Shown: in pieces, positions 32,505 through 41,312 of the stretch
How the letters are laid out: each line of letters starts with the position of its first letter
Position numbering within the stretch: position 1 is the first letter of the stretch
From: Actinocatenispora thailandica
GTDB lineage: Bacteria; Actinomycetota; Actinomycetes; Mycobacteriales; Micromonosporaceae
NCBI RefSeq assembly: GCF_016865425.1
Contig: NZ_AP023355.1
Coordinates: 2,106,198 to 2,170,197 of the forward strand
Length of the DNA stretch: 64,000 nt
Reading direction: 5' to 3'
The notes under the pieces: model-generated
What the model was told of the DNA's origin: nothing
Databases searched by the model: none
The model's input: only the letters and a program-made list of their open reading frames with translations
Position numbers and translations under genes: made by a program

Positions 32505-33440
32505 TCAACGGGTGCCGGGATGGTCCTCGGGCAACCGGGACGACCGGTCGGGCACCGCCGTGCGTGCCGGAGAGTCGGCGTCGTTCTCGTCGTCCTCGGG
32601 CAGCCGCGAACCGCGCCCCGGCGACGACCCCGCCGACCGTGCACCGCGCCGCCCGTCGCCGGGTGCCGACAGCCCGGCCCGTTTGCGCGCCTCCCAGCGG
32701 ATCAGCAGCCCGAAACCGACCAGCGCCATGCCGGAGAACAACCACCACTGCAGGATGTAGGACAGGTTCATGGCGGCGTTCTGGTGGTCGATCGGTATCT
32801 GGACGAACCGGTCGGACAGTGCCGGGGTCTGCGCGGTGGCGGTCACGTAGCCGCCGGCGATCGGGTAGGGCACCGCGGAGGCGAGCAGCCGCGGGTCGAT
32901 CCGGCGCACCTCCACGTGCCCGTTGCGTCGGGTCGGGCCGCTGCCACCGCTCTCCGGCAGCCGTACCTGGCCGATCACGGTGACCTGGCCGCTCGGCGCG
33001 GTCGGCACCACCGGATCGGCTGCGCCGTCCGGGTCGGCCGGCGGCAGCCAGCCGCGGTCGATCAGCACGGCGGTGCCGTCGGAGCGCCGGAGCGGGGTGA
33101 GGATCTCGTATCCGACGTTGCCGTTGACGGTGCGGACCCGGGCGAGCATCTGGTGGGCCGGGTCGTACCGGCCGGTGAGCCGGACGCGCAGGTACTCGTC
33201 GGCGTCCGACGGGCTGCGCCCGGCTGGCAGGATCCGGTCGGTCCCGGCGACCGGTGCCGCGGCGGCGTGCCGGTCGATCCGGTCGTTGATGCTGCTGCGC
33301 AGCTGGTAGCGGTGCAGCTGCCAGACGCCGAGGAAGACCATGACCACCGCGAGCGCGACCGCGAGCAGCCCGAACAGCACCCAGCGGGGCGTGCGGAGCA
33401 CGCTCAGAGCGTGGGGCGTCGGCGGGCCGGTCTCGGGCAC
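32505..33440 (-). CDS. SURF1 family cytochrome oxidase assembly protein
   Basis: A protein of 311 residues with the two-helix SURF1 layout: helix 1 at about 20-41 (WVLFGLLAVALAVVMVFLGVWQLHRYQ) and helix 2 near 229-249 (ILQWWLFSGMALVGFGLLI). Between them is an external domain with YLRVRLTGRYDPAHQMLARVRTVNGNVGYEILTPLRRSDG and VLIDRGWLPP. The last 60 residues are a charged tail. SURF1 helps haem a insertion into cytochrome aa3 oxidase. Faces cobB divergently. Confidence 0.9.
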   Translation of the reverse strand: MPETGPPTPHALSVLRTPRWVLFGLLAVALAVVMVFLGVWQLHRYQLRSSINDRIDRHAAAAPVAGTDRILPAGRSPSDADEYLRVRLTGRYDPAHQMLARVRTVNGNVGYEILTPLRRSDGTAVLIDRGWLPPADPDGAADPVVPTAPSGQVTVIGQVRLPESGGSGPTRRNGHVEVRRIDPRLLASAVPYPIAGGYVTATAQTPALSDRFVQIPIDHQNAAMNLSYILQWWLFSGMALVGFGLLIRWEARKRAGLSAPGDGRRGARSAGSSPGRGSRLPEDDENDADSPARTAVPDRSSRLPEDHPGTR

Positions 33441-33557
33441 GGGTCAACGCTACCGACCTGCGCGGGGCGGCGGCGCCGGGGGCGCTGGGGAGTGGCTTGC
33501 ATGCGTTGCGCAGACTGTCGGTGGATCATTGCCCTTTCCTCACCGAGGAGTGCTCCG

Positions 33558-34964
33558 ATGCCCGCCGTTCCCCGCCTTGTGATCACCGCGCCCTCGTCCG
33601 GGCACGGCAAGACCGCCGTCTCCGTCGGCCTGATCGCCGCGCTGGCGGCACGCGGTCTGACCATGGCCGGGTTCAAGATCGGCCCGGATCATGTCGATTC
33701 CGGTTATCTCGGTCTGGCGGCGGGTCGGGTCGGCCGCAACCTGGATCCACGGATGGTCGGCGGCGACCTGCTGCCCGGCCTGTTCCTGCACGGCGCCCGG
33801 GACGCCGACGTGGCCATCGTGGAGGGCACCATGGGCCTCTACGACGGGTTGTCCGGGCGGGCCGGGGAGGAGAACACCGCCCAGGTGGCGGGCATGCTGC
33901 GGGCGCCGGTGGTGCTGGTGGTGGACGCCGCGGCGATGGGGCAGTCGGCGGCCGCGCTGGTGCACGGCTTCCGGGCGTACGACGACCAGTTGTGGCTCGG
34001 CGGGGTGATCCTGACCCGGGTCTCCTCCGACCGGCACGAGGAGATCCTGCGTTCCGCGCTCGGCGAGATCGGCGTCCCGGTGCTGGGGGTGCTGCGCCGG
34101 CACGATTTCAGCCAGTTGCCGCCCCGGACGTACGGGATGGTGCCGGTGGTGGACGGCGCGGTCGACGCGGTGCGCGCGGTGCGCCGGCTGGGGGAGCGGA
34201 TGCTGGCCCGGCTCGATCTGGAGCGGCTGCTCGCGCTGGCCCGGTCGGCGCCGCCGCTGTCGGTGGATGCCTGGGGGCCGGAGTCGGCGCTGGGCGCCGC
34301 GGCCGAGTCGGCGGCGCCGGTCTCGCCGGCCGCGGTGGGCTACGCCACCGAGCGGCTGCCGGCCGCCGGTGAACGGCCGATCGTCGCGGTGGCCGGCTCG
34401 GATCCGTTCAGCTTCGCCTACCCGGAGACCGGGGAGTTGCTGGCCGCCGCGGGCGCCGAGGTGGTGCCGTTCGACCCGGTGCGCGACGAGCGGCTGCCCG
34501 CGGGTACCCGTGGCCTGGTGTTCGGTGGTGGATTCCCGGAGGCGTTCGCCGACGAGCTGTCCGCGAACCGGCGGTTGCGCGACGACGTGGTCGCGTTGGC
34601 GCGGGAGGACGGCCCGATCTACGCCGAGAACGCCGGTCTGCTCTGGTTGGTCAAGGAGCACGACGGCCGCGAGATGTGCGGCATGTTCGATGCGTCCGCA
34701 CAGACCACGAACCTGTTGGTGCTGGGCTACCGGGATGCGGTGGCGCGGGCGTCGAGTTCGGTGGTGAAGGTCGGTGCGCGGGTGGTCGGGCACAAACACC
34801 ACCGCGCCACGGTGACGCCGCGAGCCGGGGACAACGCCGCCTGGCAGTGGAACGGCGGTCGGCCGGAGGGCTTCATCTGGCGCAAGGTGCACGCCTCGTT
34901 CCTGACCGTACACTGGGCCGGCCATCCCGAGATGGCCGCGCGGTTCGTCGCGGCCATCGGCTGA
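33558..34964 (+). CDS. cobB: Cobyrinic acid a,c-diamide synthase CobB/CbiA with altered GATase nucleophile
   Basis: A protein of 468 residues. The N-terminal ATP domain has the P-loop APSSGHGKTAVSVGLIAAL and FKIGPDHVDSGYL, EGTMGLYDGLSG. The C-terminal glutaminase domain has FGGGFPEAFADEL and the catalytic His in VHASFLTVHWAGHP. The position of the nucleophilic Cys, usually in AECAGLLYL, reads AENAGLLWL (Asn358). Thus glutamine hydrolysis at the usual site looks disabled unless ammonia is supplied otherwise. ATG at 33558 with GAGGAG upstream. Followed by a weak hairpin (TGCCGTGC/GCACGGCA). Confidence 0.9.
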   Translation: MPAVPRLVITAPSSGHGKTAVSVGLIAALAARGLTMAGFKIGPDHVDSGYLGLAAGRVGRNLDPRMVGGDLLPGLFLHGARDADVAIVEGTMGLYDGLSGRAGEENTAQVAGMLRAPVVLVVDAAAMGQSAAALVHGFRAYDDQLWLGGVILTRVSSDRHEEILRSALGEIGVPVLGVLRRHDFSQLPPRTYGMVPVVDGAVDAVRAVRRLGERMLARLDLERLLALARSAPPLSVDAWGPESALGAAAESAAPVSPAAVGYATERLPAAGERPIVAVAGSDPFSFAYPETGELLAAAGAEVVPFDPVRDERLPAGTRGLVFGGGFPEAFADELSANRRLRDDVVALAREDGPIYAENAGLLWLVKEHDGREMCGMFDASAQTTNLLVLGYRDAVARASSSVVKVGARVVGHKHHRATVTPRAGDNAAWQWNGGRPEGFIWRKVHASFLTVHWAGHPEMAARFVAAIG

Positions 34965-35043
34965 CTTTCGTGCCGTGCCGGTGGCTTTGTTCCGCGCACG
35001 GCAGGTGAGTACTGTTGACGTGCTTTGGTCCCGCGGGGGCGGT

Positions 35044-35655
35044 ATGACAGAGGCAGGGCAGATGACCGCGCAGACAGTTTCGGCTGCCCGCTTCCCGGAG
35101 CTGACGGTGGTGACGCCTCGGCTGCTGGTGCGACCGCTGACCGGTGCGGACACGGCCGAGGTGACCGCCGTGTTCGCCGATCGGCAGACCCGGCGGTGGA
35201 TGGCGCTCCCCTCGCCGTACACGGATGCCGACGCGAAGATGTGGTGCACCTGGATGGCTGCCGAGCGGCGTACCCGCGGCGACGGCGACCACTACGGCAT
35301 CGTGCAGCGCGACGACGACCGGCTGGTCGGCCTGCTGTGGACCAAGCGCACCGACTGGGGCACCCGCAGCACCGAGATCTCGTACGCGGTGGCGCCCGAC
35401 GCGCGCGGATTCGGCTACACCGCGGAGGCCGCCGACGCGCTCGCCGTCGACCTGATCCTGGAGCACCGGTTCCAGCGGGTCGAGGTGCGCGTCGCGGCCG
35501 GCAACGTGGCCTCCCGGCGGGTGGCGGAGAAGGCCGGCTTCGTCTACGAGGGACTGCTGCGCAACGCCGGGGTGGTCGAGTCGGGCCGGGTCGATCTGAG
35601 CGTCTGGTCGCTGGTGCCGGCAGATCTGCGCGGCGAACCGCACGCCGCCGGCTGA
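35044..35655 (+). CDS. GNAT family (RimJ-like) N-acetyltransferase
   Basis: A protein of 203 residues from the ATG at 35044; the ATG at 35062 is also possible. RimJ/RimL pattern: LTVVTPRLLVRPLTGADTAEV, TEISYAVAPDARGFGYTAEAADAL (acetyl-CoA site), VEVRVAAGNVASRRVAEKAGFVYEGLLRNA. It may acetylate a protein N-terminus or an antibiotic-like amine. Single gene behind cobB. Confidence 0.87.
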   Translation: MTEAGQMTAQTVSAARFPELTVVTPRLLVRPLTGADTAEVTAVFADRQTRRWMALPSPYTDADAKMWCTWMAAERRTRGDGDHYGIVQRDDDRLVGLLWTKRTDWGTRSTEISYAVAPDARGFGYTAEAADALAVDLILEHRFQRVEVRVAAGNVASRRVAEKAGFVYEGLLRNAGVVESGRVDLSVWSLVPADLRGEPHAAG

Positions 35656-35734
35656 CTCGGTAACCTCGTCGTCCGCCCCGATGCATCGCCCGGCCGCGCC
35701 ACCCCGGCCGGTACGGGGCGGCGCGGGTACCGGT

Positions 35735-36645
35735 TCAGGTGGTGGCGATGGTGCCGCTCTGATCCCCGATGACCAGGTGCAGCCGTTCCAGCCGGGCCCC
35801 GGTGGGGATGTCGTACGCGAGCTGGTAGCTGGCCTTCTGCCCCGTCTCGACGATCTCGTTGCGGAACGCCAGCCACTCGGTGACCGGCTCGACGTGGTCC
35901 AGCCCGACGTCCAGGTCGGCGGTCCAGGTACGCAGGTTGATCACCGCGGTCTGCTTGCCGCCGTTGTGGACCGAGACGACGATCGCGCAGTACGCGCCGT
36001 GCGGGGTGCCGCGCTCCCCGAACGGCGGCGTGGACAGCCCGCACTTGACCTGCGTGGTGGTCAGCGTGACGCCGGCGACCGTGGTGGAGCGCCCGCTGAC
36101 GTAGCCCAGCCCGTAGTAGGGGGCCAGCGCCCGGTAGCCGAAGTAGCCGCCGACGACCAGCACCAGCACCACGGCGCCGGCGACGCTGCCGAGGATCGTC
36201 CACCGGCGCCGGGTCCACTTCTGTTTCGGTTGCTCGGTACCGGTGGTGAGGTGTTGCAGCGACTCCGGCATGCCGGTCTGGCGCGGTGCCGTGCGCCGTG
36301 GCGTCTCGGGCTGCTGGGCCGACATGTCCTTCAGCGACCGGTACCGCCCGGCCGCCGAGTCCGGCGGTGCGACCGGCTCGCTCGGGGCGCGGGGCGCGCC
36401 GACGGCAGGTACGGCCGGGCGCCGGCCGGCGGCGGATAGCTGCCGGTGGCGGGCGGTCCGTACGGACCGGGCGACCCGTACGGGCCCGGTGAGCTGGGCG
36501 GCGGTGCGGCGAACCCGTTCGGGGCCGGGCCGGCCGTGGTGGGTCCGTTCGGCGGCTGCACGGGCAGATCCGAACGGTGCCGACCACCGCCCGGCGGCGT
36601 CGCGTTGCGACGTTCGTCGGGCGAGCCGCTCTGTGGAGTCGTCAA
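35735..36645 (-). CDS. DUF4352-like membrane-anchored protein, apparently frameshifted
   Basis: The C-terminal part (about 196 residues if started at ATG 36325) has one membrane helix (WTILGSVAGAVVLVLVVGGYFGYRAL) and an external DUF4352-like beta domain (GTPHGAYCAIVVSVHNGGKQTAVINLRTW). A Pro/Gly-rich leader (MTTPQSGSPD opening, TTG at 36645, GGGAGG upstream) lies in another frame and runs out near 36331. One missing base around 36340-36440, beside CCCC/GGGG runs, would join the two into about 300 residues. A cell-surface stress or lipoprotein-like role is only a guess. Confidence 0.65.
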
Positions 36646-36819
36646 CGCTGAATCCTCCCGTACGCCGAGACTGCGGTGTTTCGTGGCCGTCGACCGGCCG
36701 CGCCGATCGCCGCTCGACCGGCATGCCGGGTTGGCGGGTCACGAAATCCCAGCGAGGCACATTAAGACAAGACCGACCCGCACACACTCGGCCGTTCGTT
36801 CGGTTGTGAGAATGGCGTC

Positions 36820-38010
36820 ATGGCTATGGAGCTGGGGGGCGCGACCGACGACGCGATCGTGGTGATGCCTCCGGACGCTCCGGGTATGTCGGACGGTGGT
36901 GGCTTCGTCACCGCATCATCGGATGAAGCGCCCATCACGGGATCGGGTGGGCCTGCCGCCGGATGTCCGGTGCGGAGCCTAGCCGCCGGCGACGTCGATC
37001 TGAGTCATCATGGCGACACCGAACTGGCGCCCGGGCTCGTGGATCTTGCGGTGAACGTCCGGCACGACCCGGGGCCCGGCTGGCTCACCGAGCCGGTCCG
37101 GGCCGCGCTCGACGACCTCGCGCGCTACCCCGATCCGGCACCGGCGCGCGGCGCGGTAGCCGCCCGGCACGGCCGCTCGGCGCCCGAGGCACTGCTCACC
37201 GCCGGTGCCGCGGAGGCGTTCGTGCTGCTGGCGCGGGCGCTGCCGGTGCGCCGGGCGGTGCTGGTGCATCCGCAGTTCACCGAGCCGGAGGCGGCGCTGC
37301 GGGCGGCCGGGCACCGGGTCGACCGGGTGATCCTGCCGCCGCCGTTCGTGCTGGCGCCCGAGCTGGTGCCGGCCGACGCCGACCTGGTCGTGATCGGCAA
37401 CCCGACCAACCCGACGTCGGTGCTGCACCCGGCGGACACGATCGCCGGGCTGTGCCGGCCCGGCCGGGTCGTCGTCGTGGACGAGGCGTTCGCGGACACC
37501 GTGCCCGGTGAACCGGAGTCGCTGGCCGGCCGGCGGGACCTGCCCGGCCTGGTGGTGATCCGCAGTTTCACCAAGACCTGGGGGCTCGCCGGGCTGCGCA
37601 TCGGGTACCTGCTGGGCGCACCGGACCTGGTCGCCCGGTGCGCCGCCGCGCAGCCGCTGTGGCCGGTCTCGTCGCCGGCGCTGGCCGCCGCCCTGGCTCT
37701 GGCGCAGCCCCGCGCGGTGGCCGCGGAACGGCGCATCGCCGAGCAGCTCGATGCCGACCGGCGGTACCTGGTGGGCCGGCTCGCCGCCGTGGGACTGCCC
37801 GTGGTCGGCGTACCGAGGTCACGCTTCGTGTTGGTGCATCGGCCGGGCGCGGACCGGTTGCGCGCCGCGTTGCGGACCGCCGGGTACGCGGTGCGGCGCG
37901 GCGACACCTTCCCCGGGCTGGGTGCCGACTGGCTGCGCGTCACGGTCCGGGACCCGGGCACGACCGACCGGTTCGTCGCGGCGCTGGTGGCGCTCGGCGG
38001 TGCCCGGTGA
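36820..38010 (+). CDS. cobC: CobC-like aminotransferase (L-threonine-phosphate decarboxylase type)
   Basis: A protein of 396 residues, a PLP fold-type I enzyme of the HisC/CobC group. Catalytic Lys252 is in RSFTKTWGLAGLRIGYLLG, with VIGNPTNPTSVL and VVVDEAFADTVPGE as PLP-contact motifs. In cobalamin synthesis such enzymes make aminopropanol phosphate from threonine phosphate; the mycobacterial counterpart is Rv2231c. The first 55 residues look disordered, so the true start may be later. Its stop overlaps the cysG-type gene (GTGA), which supports the pathway assignment. Confidence 0.85.
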   Translation: MAMELGGATDDAIVVMPPDAPGMSDGGGFVTASSDEAPITGSGGPAAGCPVRSLAAGDVDLSHHGDTELAPGLVDLAVNVRHDPGPGWLTEPVRAALDDLARYPDPAPARGAVAARHGRSAPEALLTAGAAEAFVLLARALPVRRAVLVHPQFTEPEAALRAAGHRVDRVILPPPFVLAPELVPADADLVVIGNPTNPTSVLHPADTIAGLCRPGRVVVVDEAFADTVPGEPESLAGRRDLPGLVVIRSFTKTWGLAGLRIGYLLGAPDLVARCAAAQPLWPVSSPALAAALALAQPRAVAAERRIAEQLDADRRYLVGRLAAVGLPVVGVPRSRFVLVHRPGADRLRAALRTAGYAVRRGDTFPGLGADWLRVTVRDPGTTDRFVAALVALGGAR

Positions 38011-39260
38011 CCGGGCCGTACCCGCTGGGGTTGCGGCTGGCCGGCCGGCCGGTGCTGGTGGTCGGTGGCGGTGCGGTCGCGCAGCGGCGGATACCCGCGC
38101 TGCTCGCCGCCGGCGCGGTCGTCATGCTCGTCGCACCGGCCGCCACCCCGGCCCTGGACGAGCGCGCCACGCTGGGCGAGATCACCTGGCAGCAAAGGAA
38201 GTTCGAACCGTCCGATGTGGACGGTCAGTGGCTGGTACTGGCGGCCACCGACGACCCCGCCGTGAACGCCACGGTGTCCGCCGCGGCCGAGTCGGTACGG
38301 GTGTTCTGCGTCCGGGCCGACGACGCCGCCGCGGCCACCGCCTGGACGCCGACGGTCACCGGTGCCGACGATCTGACCGTCGCGGTCTGGGGTGGCGGTG
38401 ACCCGCGCCGGTCGGTCCGGCTGCGCGAGGCGATCGCCGCCGGACTGGCCGACGGCAGCCTCGACGCGCCCCGGTTCCGGGCGCCGGAAACGGCGCCCGC
38501 CGGCCGACTGGTACCGGCGGCGCCGCGCCCGGTTCCCGGCGTCGCGCTCGTCGGTGCCGGGCCGGGCGATCCGGAGCTGATCACTGTACGTGGTCGCCGG
38601 TTGTTGTCCCGCGCCGATGTCGTGGTGGTCGACCGGCTGGCGCCGCAGTTGCTGCTGGACGGGCTGCGCAGCGACGTCGAGGTGATCGACGCGGCGAAGA
38701 TCCCGCACGGCCGTCAGCTCGCCCAGGAGTCGATCAACGCGGTCCTGGTGGAGCGGGCACTGGCCGGCCGGTTCGTGGTGCGGCTCAAGGGCGGCGATCC
38801 GTTCGTGTTCGGGCGTGGCGGGGAGGAAGCGGCGGCCTGCCTGGCCGCCGGCGTTCCGGTGACCGTGGTCCCCGGGGTGTCCAGCGCGATCGCGGTACCC
38901 GGGCTGGCCGGCATTCCGGTCACCCACCGTGGGATCACCCACGAGCTGGTGGTGTGCTCCGGGCACGTCCCGCCGGACCACCCGGACTCGTTGGTGGACT
39001 GGCCGGCGCTGGCCCGGTTGCGCGGCACCGTGGTCTTGCTGATGGCGGTGGGGAACCTGGCCGCGATCGCGGACCGCCTGATCCAGCTCGGGCGCGCCGC
39101 GGACACGCTGGCTGCCGTGGTGGAACGGGGTGGCACGCCGGAACAGCGGACGGTGCGCGGGACGCTGTCGACGATCGCCGCGGCGGCGGAGCGGGAGCGC
39201 GTCGGCGCGCCGGCGGTGGTGGTGATCGGTGCGGTGGTCGCCGCGATCGCGGCGGGCTGA
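38007..39260 (+). CDS. cysG: Bifunctional precorrin-2 dehydrogenase / uroporphyrinogen-III C-methyltransferase
   Basis: A protein of 417 residues. Residues 1-165 are the NAD-binding precorrin-2 dehydrogenase half (VLVVGGGAVAQRRIPALLAAGAVVMLVAP). Residues 175-415 are the SAM-dependent methyltransferase half (LVGAGPGDPELITVRGRRLLSRADVVVVDRL, RLKGGDPFVFGRGGEE, PGVSSAIAVPGLAGIPVTHRG). It makes precorrin-2, the branch point to cobalamin and sirohaem. The GTG at 38007 overlaps the cobC stop. It belongs to the cob set of this region. Confidence 0.92.
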   Translation: MTGPYPLGLRLAGRPVLVVGGGAVAQRRIPALLAAGAVVMLVAPAATPALDERATLGEITWQQRKFEPSDVDGQWLVLAATDDPAVNATVSAAAESVRVFCVRADDAAAATAWTPTVTGADDLTVAVWGGGDPRRSVRLREAIAAGLADGSLDAPRFRAPETAPAGRLVPAAPRPVPGVALVGAGPGDPELITVRGRRLLSRADVVVVDRLAPQLLLDGLRSDVEVIDAAKIPHGRQLAQESINAVLVERALAGRFVVRLKGGDPFVFGRGGEEAAACLAAGVPVTVVPGVSSAIAVPGLAGIPVTHRGITHELVVCSGHVPPDHPDSLVDWPALARLRGTVVLLMAVGNLAAIADRLIQLGRAADTLAAVVERGGTPEQRTVRGTLSTIAAAAERERVGAPAVVVIGAVVAAIAAG

Positions 39261-39352
39261 TCCGAGGGTCGCACCGAAGGAGCGCAGCGTCGATCAGGGG
39301 ATCCGTCTTACGTTACTCGTGCGGTGGGTTAGCTGGCCAGAGTTTCGGCCAA

Positions 39353-39369
39353 GTTAATTTCTGTTAATT
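39353..39369. promoter_or_regulatory. Direct repeat upstream of ectA, candidate regulator site
   Basis: GTTAATT occurs at 39353-39359 and again at 39363-39369, exactly 10 bp apart, on one face of the helix. The block is the most AT-rich stretch of the neighbourhood and lies about 65 bp upstream of the predicted -35. The bound protein is unknown. Confidence 0.4.
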
Positions 39370-39434
39370 ATGCCACAGTTTCTCGGGATCTGTTGTGGCT
39401 ATTGGGAATCCGGGCCTGCTGTGCGCCCTTCCGG

Positions 39435-39462
39435 TTGAGCGGTCAGGGCCCCCGGCTATCGT
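39435..39462 (+). promoter_or_regulatory. Predicted promoter of ectABCD
   Basis: TTGAGC (39435-39440), 16 bases, TATCGT (39457-39462). The ATG of ectA begins 9 bases after the -10, so the transcript would start at or next to the start codon. No ribosome site is present, consistent with a leaderless mRNA. Confidence 0.5.
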
Positions 39463-39470
39463 CGGCAGCC

Positions 39471-40022
39471 ATGACCGGGCAACCGCAGGATTCGCCAACC
39501 GCGAGCGTCGAGTCGATGACCGACGACCGCGGCGGCTCGGTCGTCTTTCGGGCCCCGACGGTTGCCGACGGGTCCCGACTGTGGCGGATGGCGGCCGATT
39601 CCGGCACGCTCGACGTCAACTCCGAATACAGCTATCTGCTGTGGTGTCGCGATTTCGCGGCCACCTCGGTGGTGGGCTGTGACGGTGACTCGGTGACCTC
39701 GTTCGTCACCGGGTACGTGCGCCCCGACGCGCCGGACACGCTGTTTGTCTGGCAGGTGGCGGTCGACGCCACATACCGGCGGCGTGGATTGGCCGTGCGC
39801 GCGCTGGACGCGCTGGTCGATCGGGTTGCGAGGACGCAGTCCGTGGTCTTCCTGGAGGCCACGGTGACACCAGACAACGTGCCCTCGGCGCGTCTGTTCG
39901 CGGGCTTCGCCCGCGCTCGCGGTGCCTCGCTCACCAAACAATCCCTGTTTACCGAAGAGCATTTCAGTGGTGGCCCGCACAACGAGGAGGTGCTGTTCCG
40001 AATCGGTCCGCTGCCACGCTGA
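39471..40022 (+). CDS. ectA: L-2,4-diaminobutyrate N-acetyltransferase EctA
   Basis: A protein of 183 residues of the GNAT fold. FRAPTVADGSRLWRMAADSGTLDVNSEYSYLLWCRDFAATSVVG is the EctA substrate-side signature, and VAVDATYRRRGLAVRALDAL binds acetyl-CoA. It makes N-gamma-acetyl-diaminobutyrate, step 2 of ectoine synthesis. The first 25 residues are extra and disordered. First gene of ectABCD; 24 bases separate it from ectB. Confidence 0.95.
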   Translation: MTGQPQDSPTASVESMTDDRGGSVVFRAPTVADGSRLWRMAADSGTLDVNSEYSYLLWCRDFAATSVVGCDGDSVTSFVTGYVRPDAPDTLFVWQVAVDATYRRRGLAVRALDALVDRVARTQSVVFLEATVTPDNVPSARLFAGFARARGASLTKQSLFTEEHFSGGPHNEEVLFRIGPLPR

Positions 40023-40046
40023 CCACAACCGAACAACCGACGGAGG

Positions 40047-41300
40047 ATGATGAATCTCTTCGCCGATCTCGAATCCGAAGTCCGCAGCTACTGCCGGACC
40101 TGGCCGGTTGTTTTCGACCGCGCCATCGGTAGTCGAATGTACGACGAGAACGGTCGCGCCTACATTGATTTCTTCGCAGGTGCAGGCGCACTGAACTATG
40201 GCCACAACCAACCCGAGCTGAAACGCGCGCTGCTCGCGTACCTCGAACGCGACGGCGTCACGCACGGGCTGGACATGCACACGACCGCCAAGCGCGACCT
40301 GCTGGCGGCGCTGCGCGAGCACGTGTTGGCCCCGCGGGGCCTGGACTACAAGGTCCAGTTCCCCGGACCGACCGGTACCAATGCCGTCGAGGCGGCATTG
40401 AAGCTGGCCCGCAAGGTGACCGGACGAGAGTCGATCATCAGCTTCACGCACGGGTTCCACGGGATGACCCTCGGCTCGCTGTCGGTCACCGGCAATGCGA
40501 TGAAACGCGGCGGTGCCGGCATTCCGCTGGTGCACGCGACGCCGATGCCGTTCGACAACTACCTGGACGGCCAGGTGCCGGACTTCCTGTGGTTCGAGCG
40601 GCTGCTGGCCGATTCGGGCAGCGGGCTGAACGCGCCGGCCGCGGTCATCGTCGAGACCGTGCAGGGCGAGGGCGGCATCAACGTGGCCCGGCCGGAATGG
40701 CTGCGCGCGCTGGCCGACCTGTGCAAACGGCACGACATCCTGCTCATCATCGACGACGTGCAGATGGGCTGCGGCCGAACCGGGCCGTTCTTCAGCTTCG
40801 AGGTGGCCGGCATCGAGCCGGACATGGTGTGCCTGTCCAAGTCGATCGGCGGGTACGGGCTGCCGCTCGCGCTGGTGCTGCTGCGTCCGGAACTGGACGT
40901 GTGGTCGCCGGGTGAGCACAACGGCACGTTCCGGGGCAACAATCCGGCGTTCGTGACCGCGACCCGCGCCCTCGAACTGTTCTGGACCGACGACCTGCTG
41001 CCGGCCCAGACGGCGACGAAGGGTGAGGTGGTCGAGTCGGCGCTGAACGCCATCGCGTCGAAGCACGCCGAACTCGACATCGCGGTACGCGGGCGGGGAC
41101 TCGCCTGGGGCCTCGCCTTCGCCGACGCGGACGTCGCGGCGAAGGTGGTGACCGGTGCCTTCGACCGCGGCCTGCTCATCGAGACCGCCGGGGCGGAGGG
41201 CGAGGTCGCCAAGCTGATGCCCGCGCTCACGATCGGCCACGACGAACTGGGTGAGGGACTCGAGATCCTCGCCGACGCGGTCGCCGACGCCGCACACTGA
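40047..41300 (+). CDS. ectB: Diaminobutyrate--2-oxoglutarate transaminase EctB
   Basis: A protein of 417 residues, a class III PLP aminotransferase. The motifs are FFAGAGALNYGHNQP, FPGPTGTNAVEAALKLARKVTGR, ETVQGEGGINVARPEWL, and the PLP lysine Lys265 in LSKSIGGYGLPLALVL. It converts aspartate semialdehyde to 2,4-diaminobutyrate, step 1 of ectoine synthesis. GGAGG abuts the first of two adjacent ATGs (40047, 40050); the second may be used. No dedicated aspartokinase gene (ask-ect) is in the cluster. Confidence 0.96.
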   Translation: MMNLFADLESEVRSYCRTWPVVFDRAIGSRMYDENGRAYIDFFAGAGALNYGHNQPELKRALLAYLERDGVTHGLDMHTTAKRDLLAALREHVLAPRGLDYKVQFPGPTGTNAVEAALKLARKVTGRESIISFTHGFHGMTLGSLSVTGNAMKRGGAGIPLVHATPMPFDNYLDGQVPDFLWFERLLADSGSGLNAPAAVIVETVQGEGGINVARPEWLRALADLCKRHDILLIIDDVQMGCGRTGPFFSFEVAGIEPDMVCLSKSIGGYGLPLALVLLRPELDVWSPGEHNGTFRGNNPAFVTATRALELFWTDDLLPAQTATKGEVVESALNAIASKHAELDIAVRGRGLAWGLAFADADVAAKVVTGAFDRGLLIETAGAEGEVAKLMPALTIGHDELGEGLEILADAVADAAH

Positions 41301-41312
41301 GCTGGAGGACCA

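Noticed and set aside
36325-36787. Longer N-terminus for the DUF4352-like gene in its own frame up to 36787.
   Set aside because: That part is Arg-rich shadow text without a ribosome site; the Pro/Gly-rich leader in the other frame has the natural composition and a good ribosome site.
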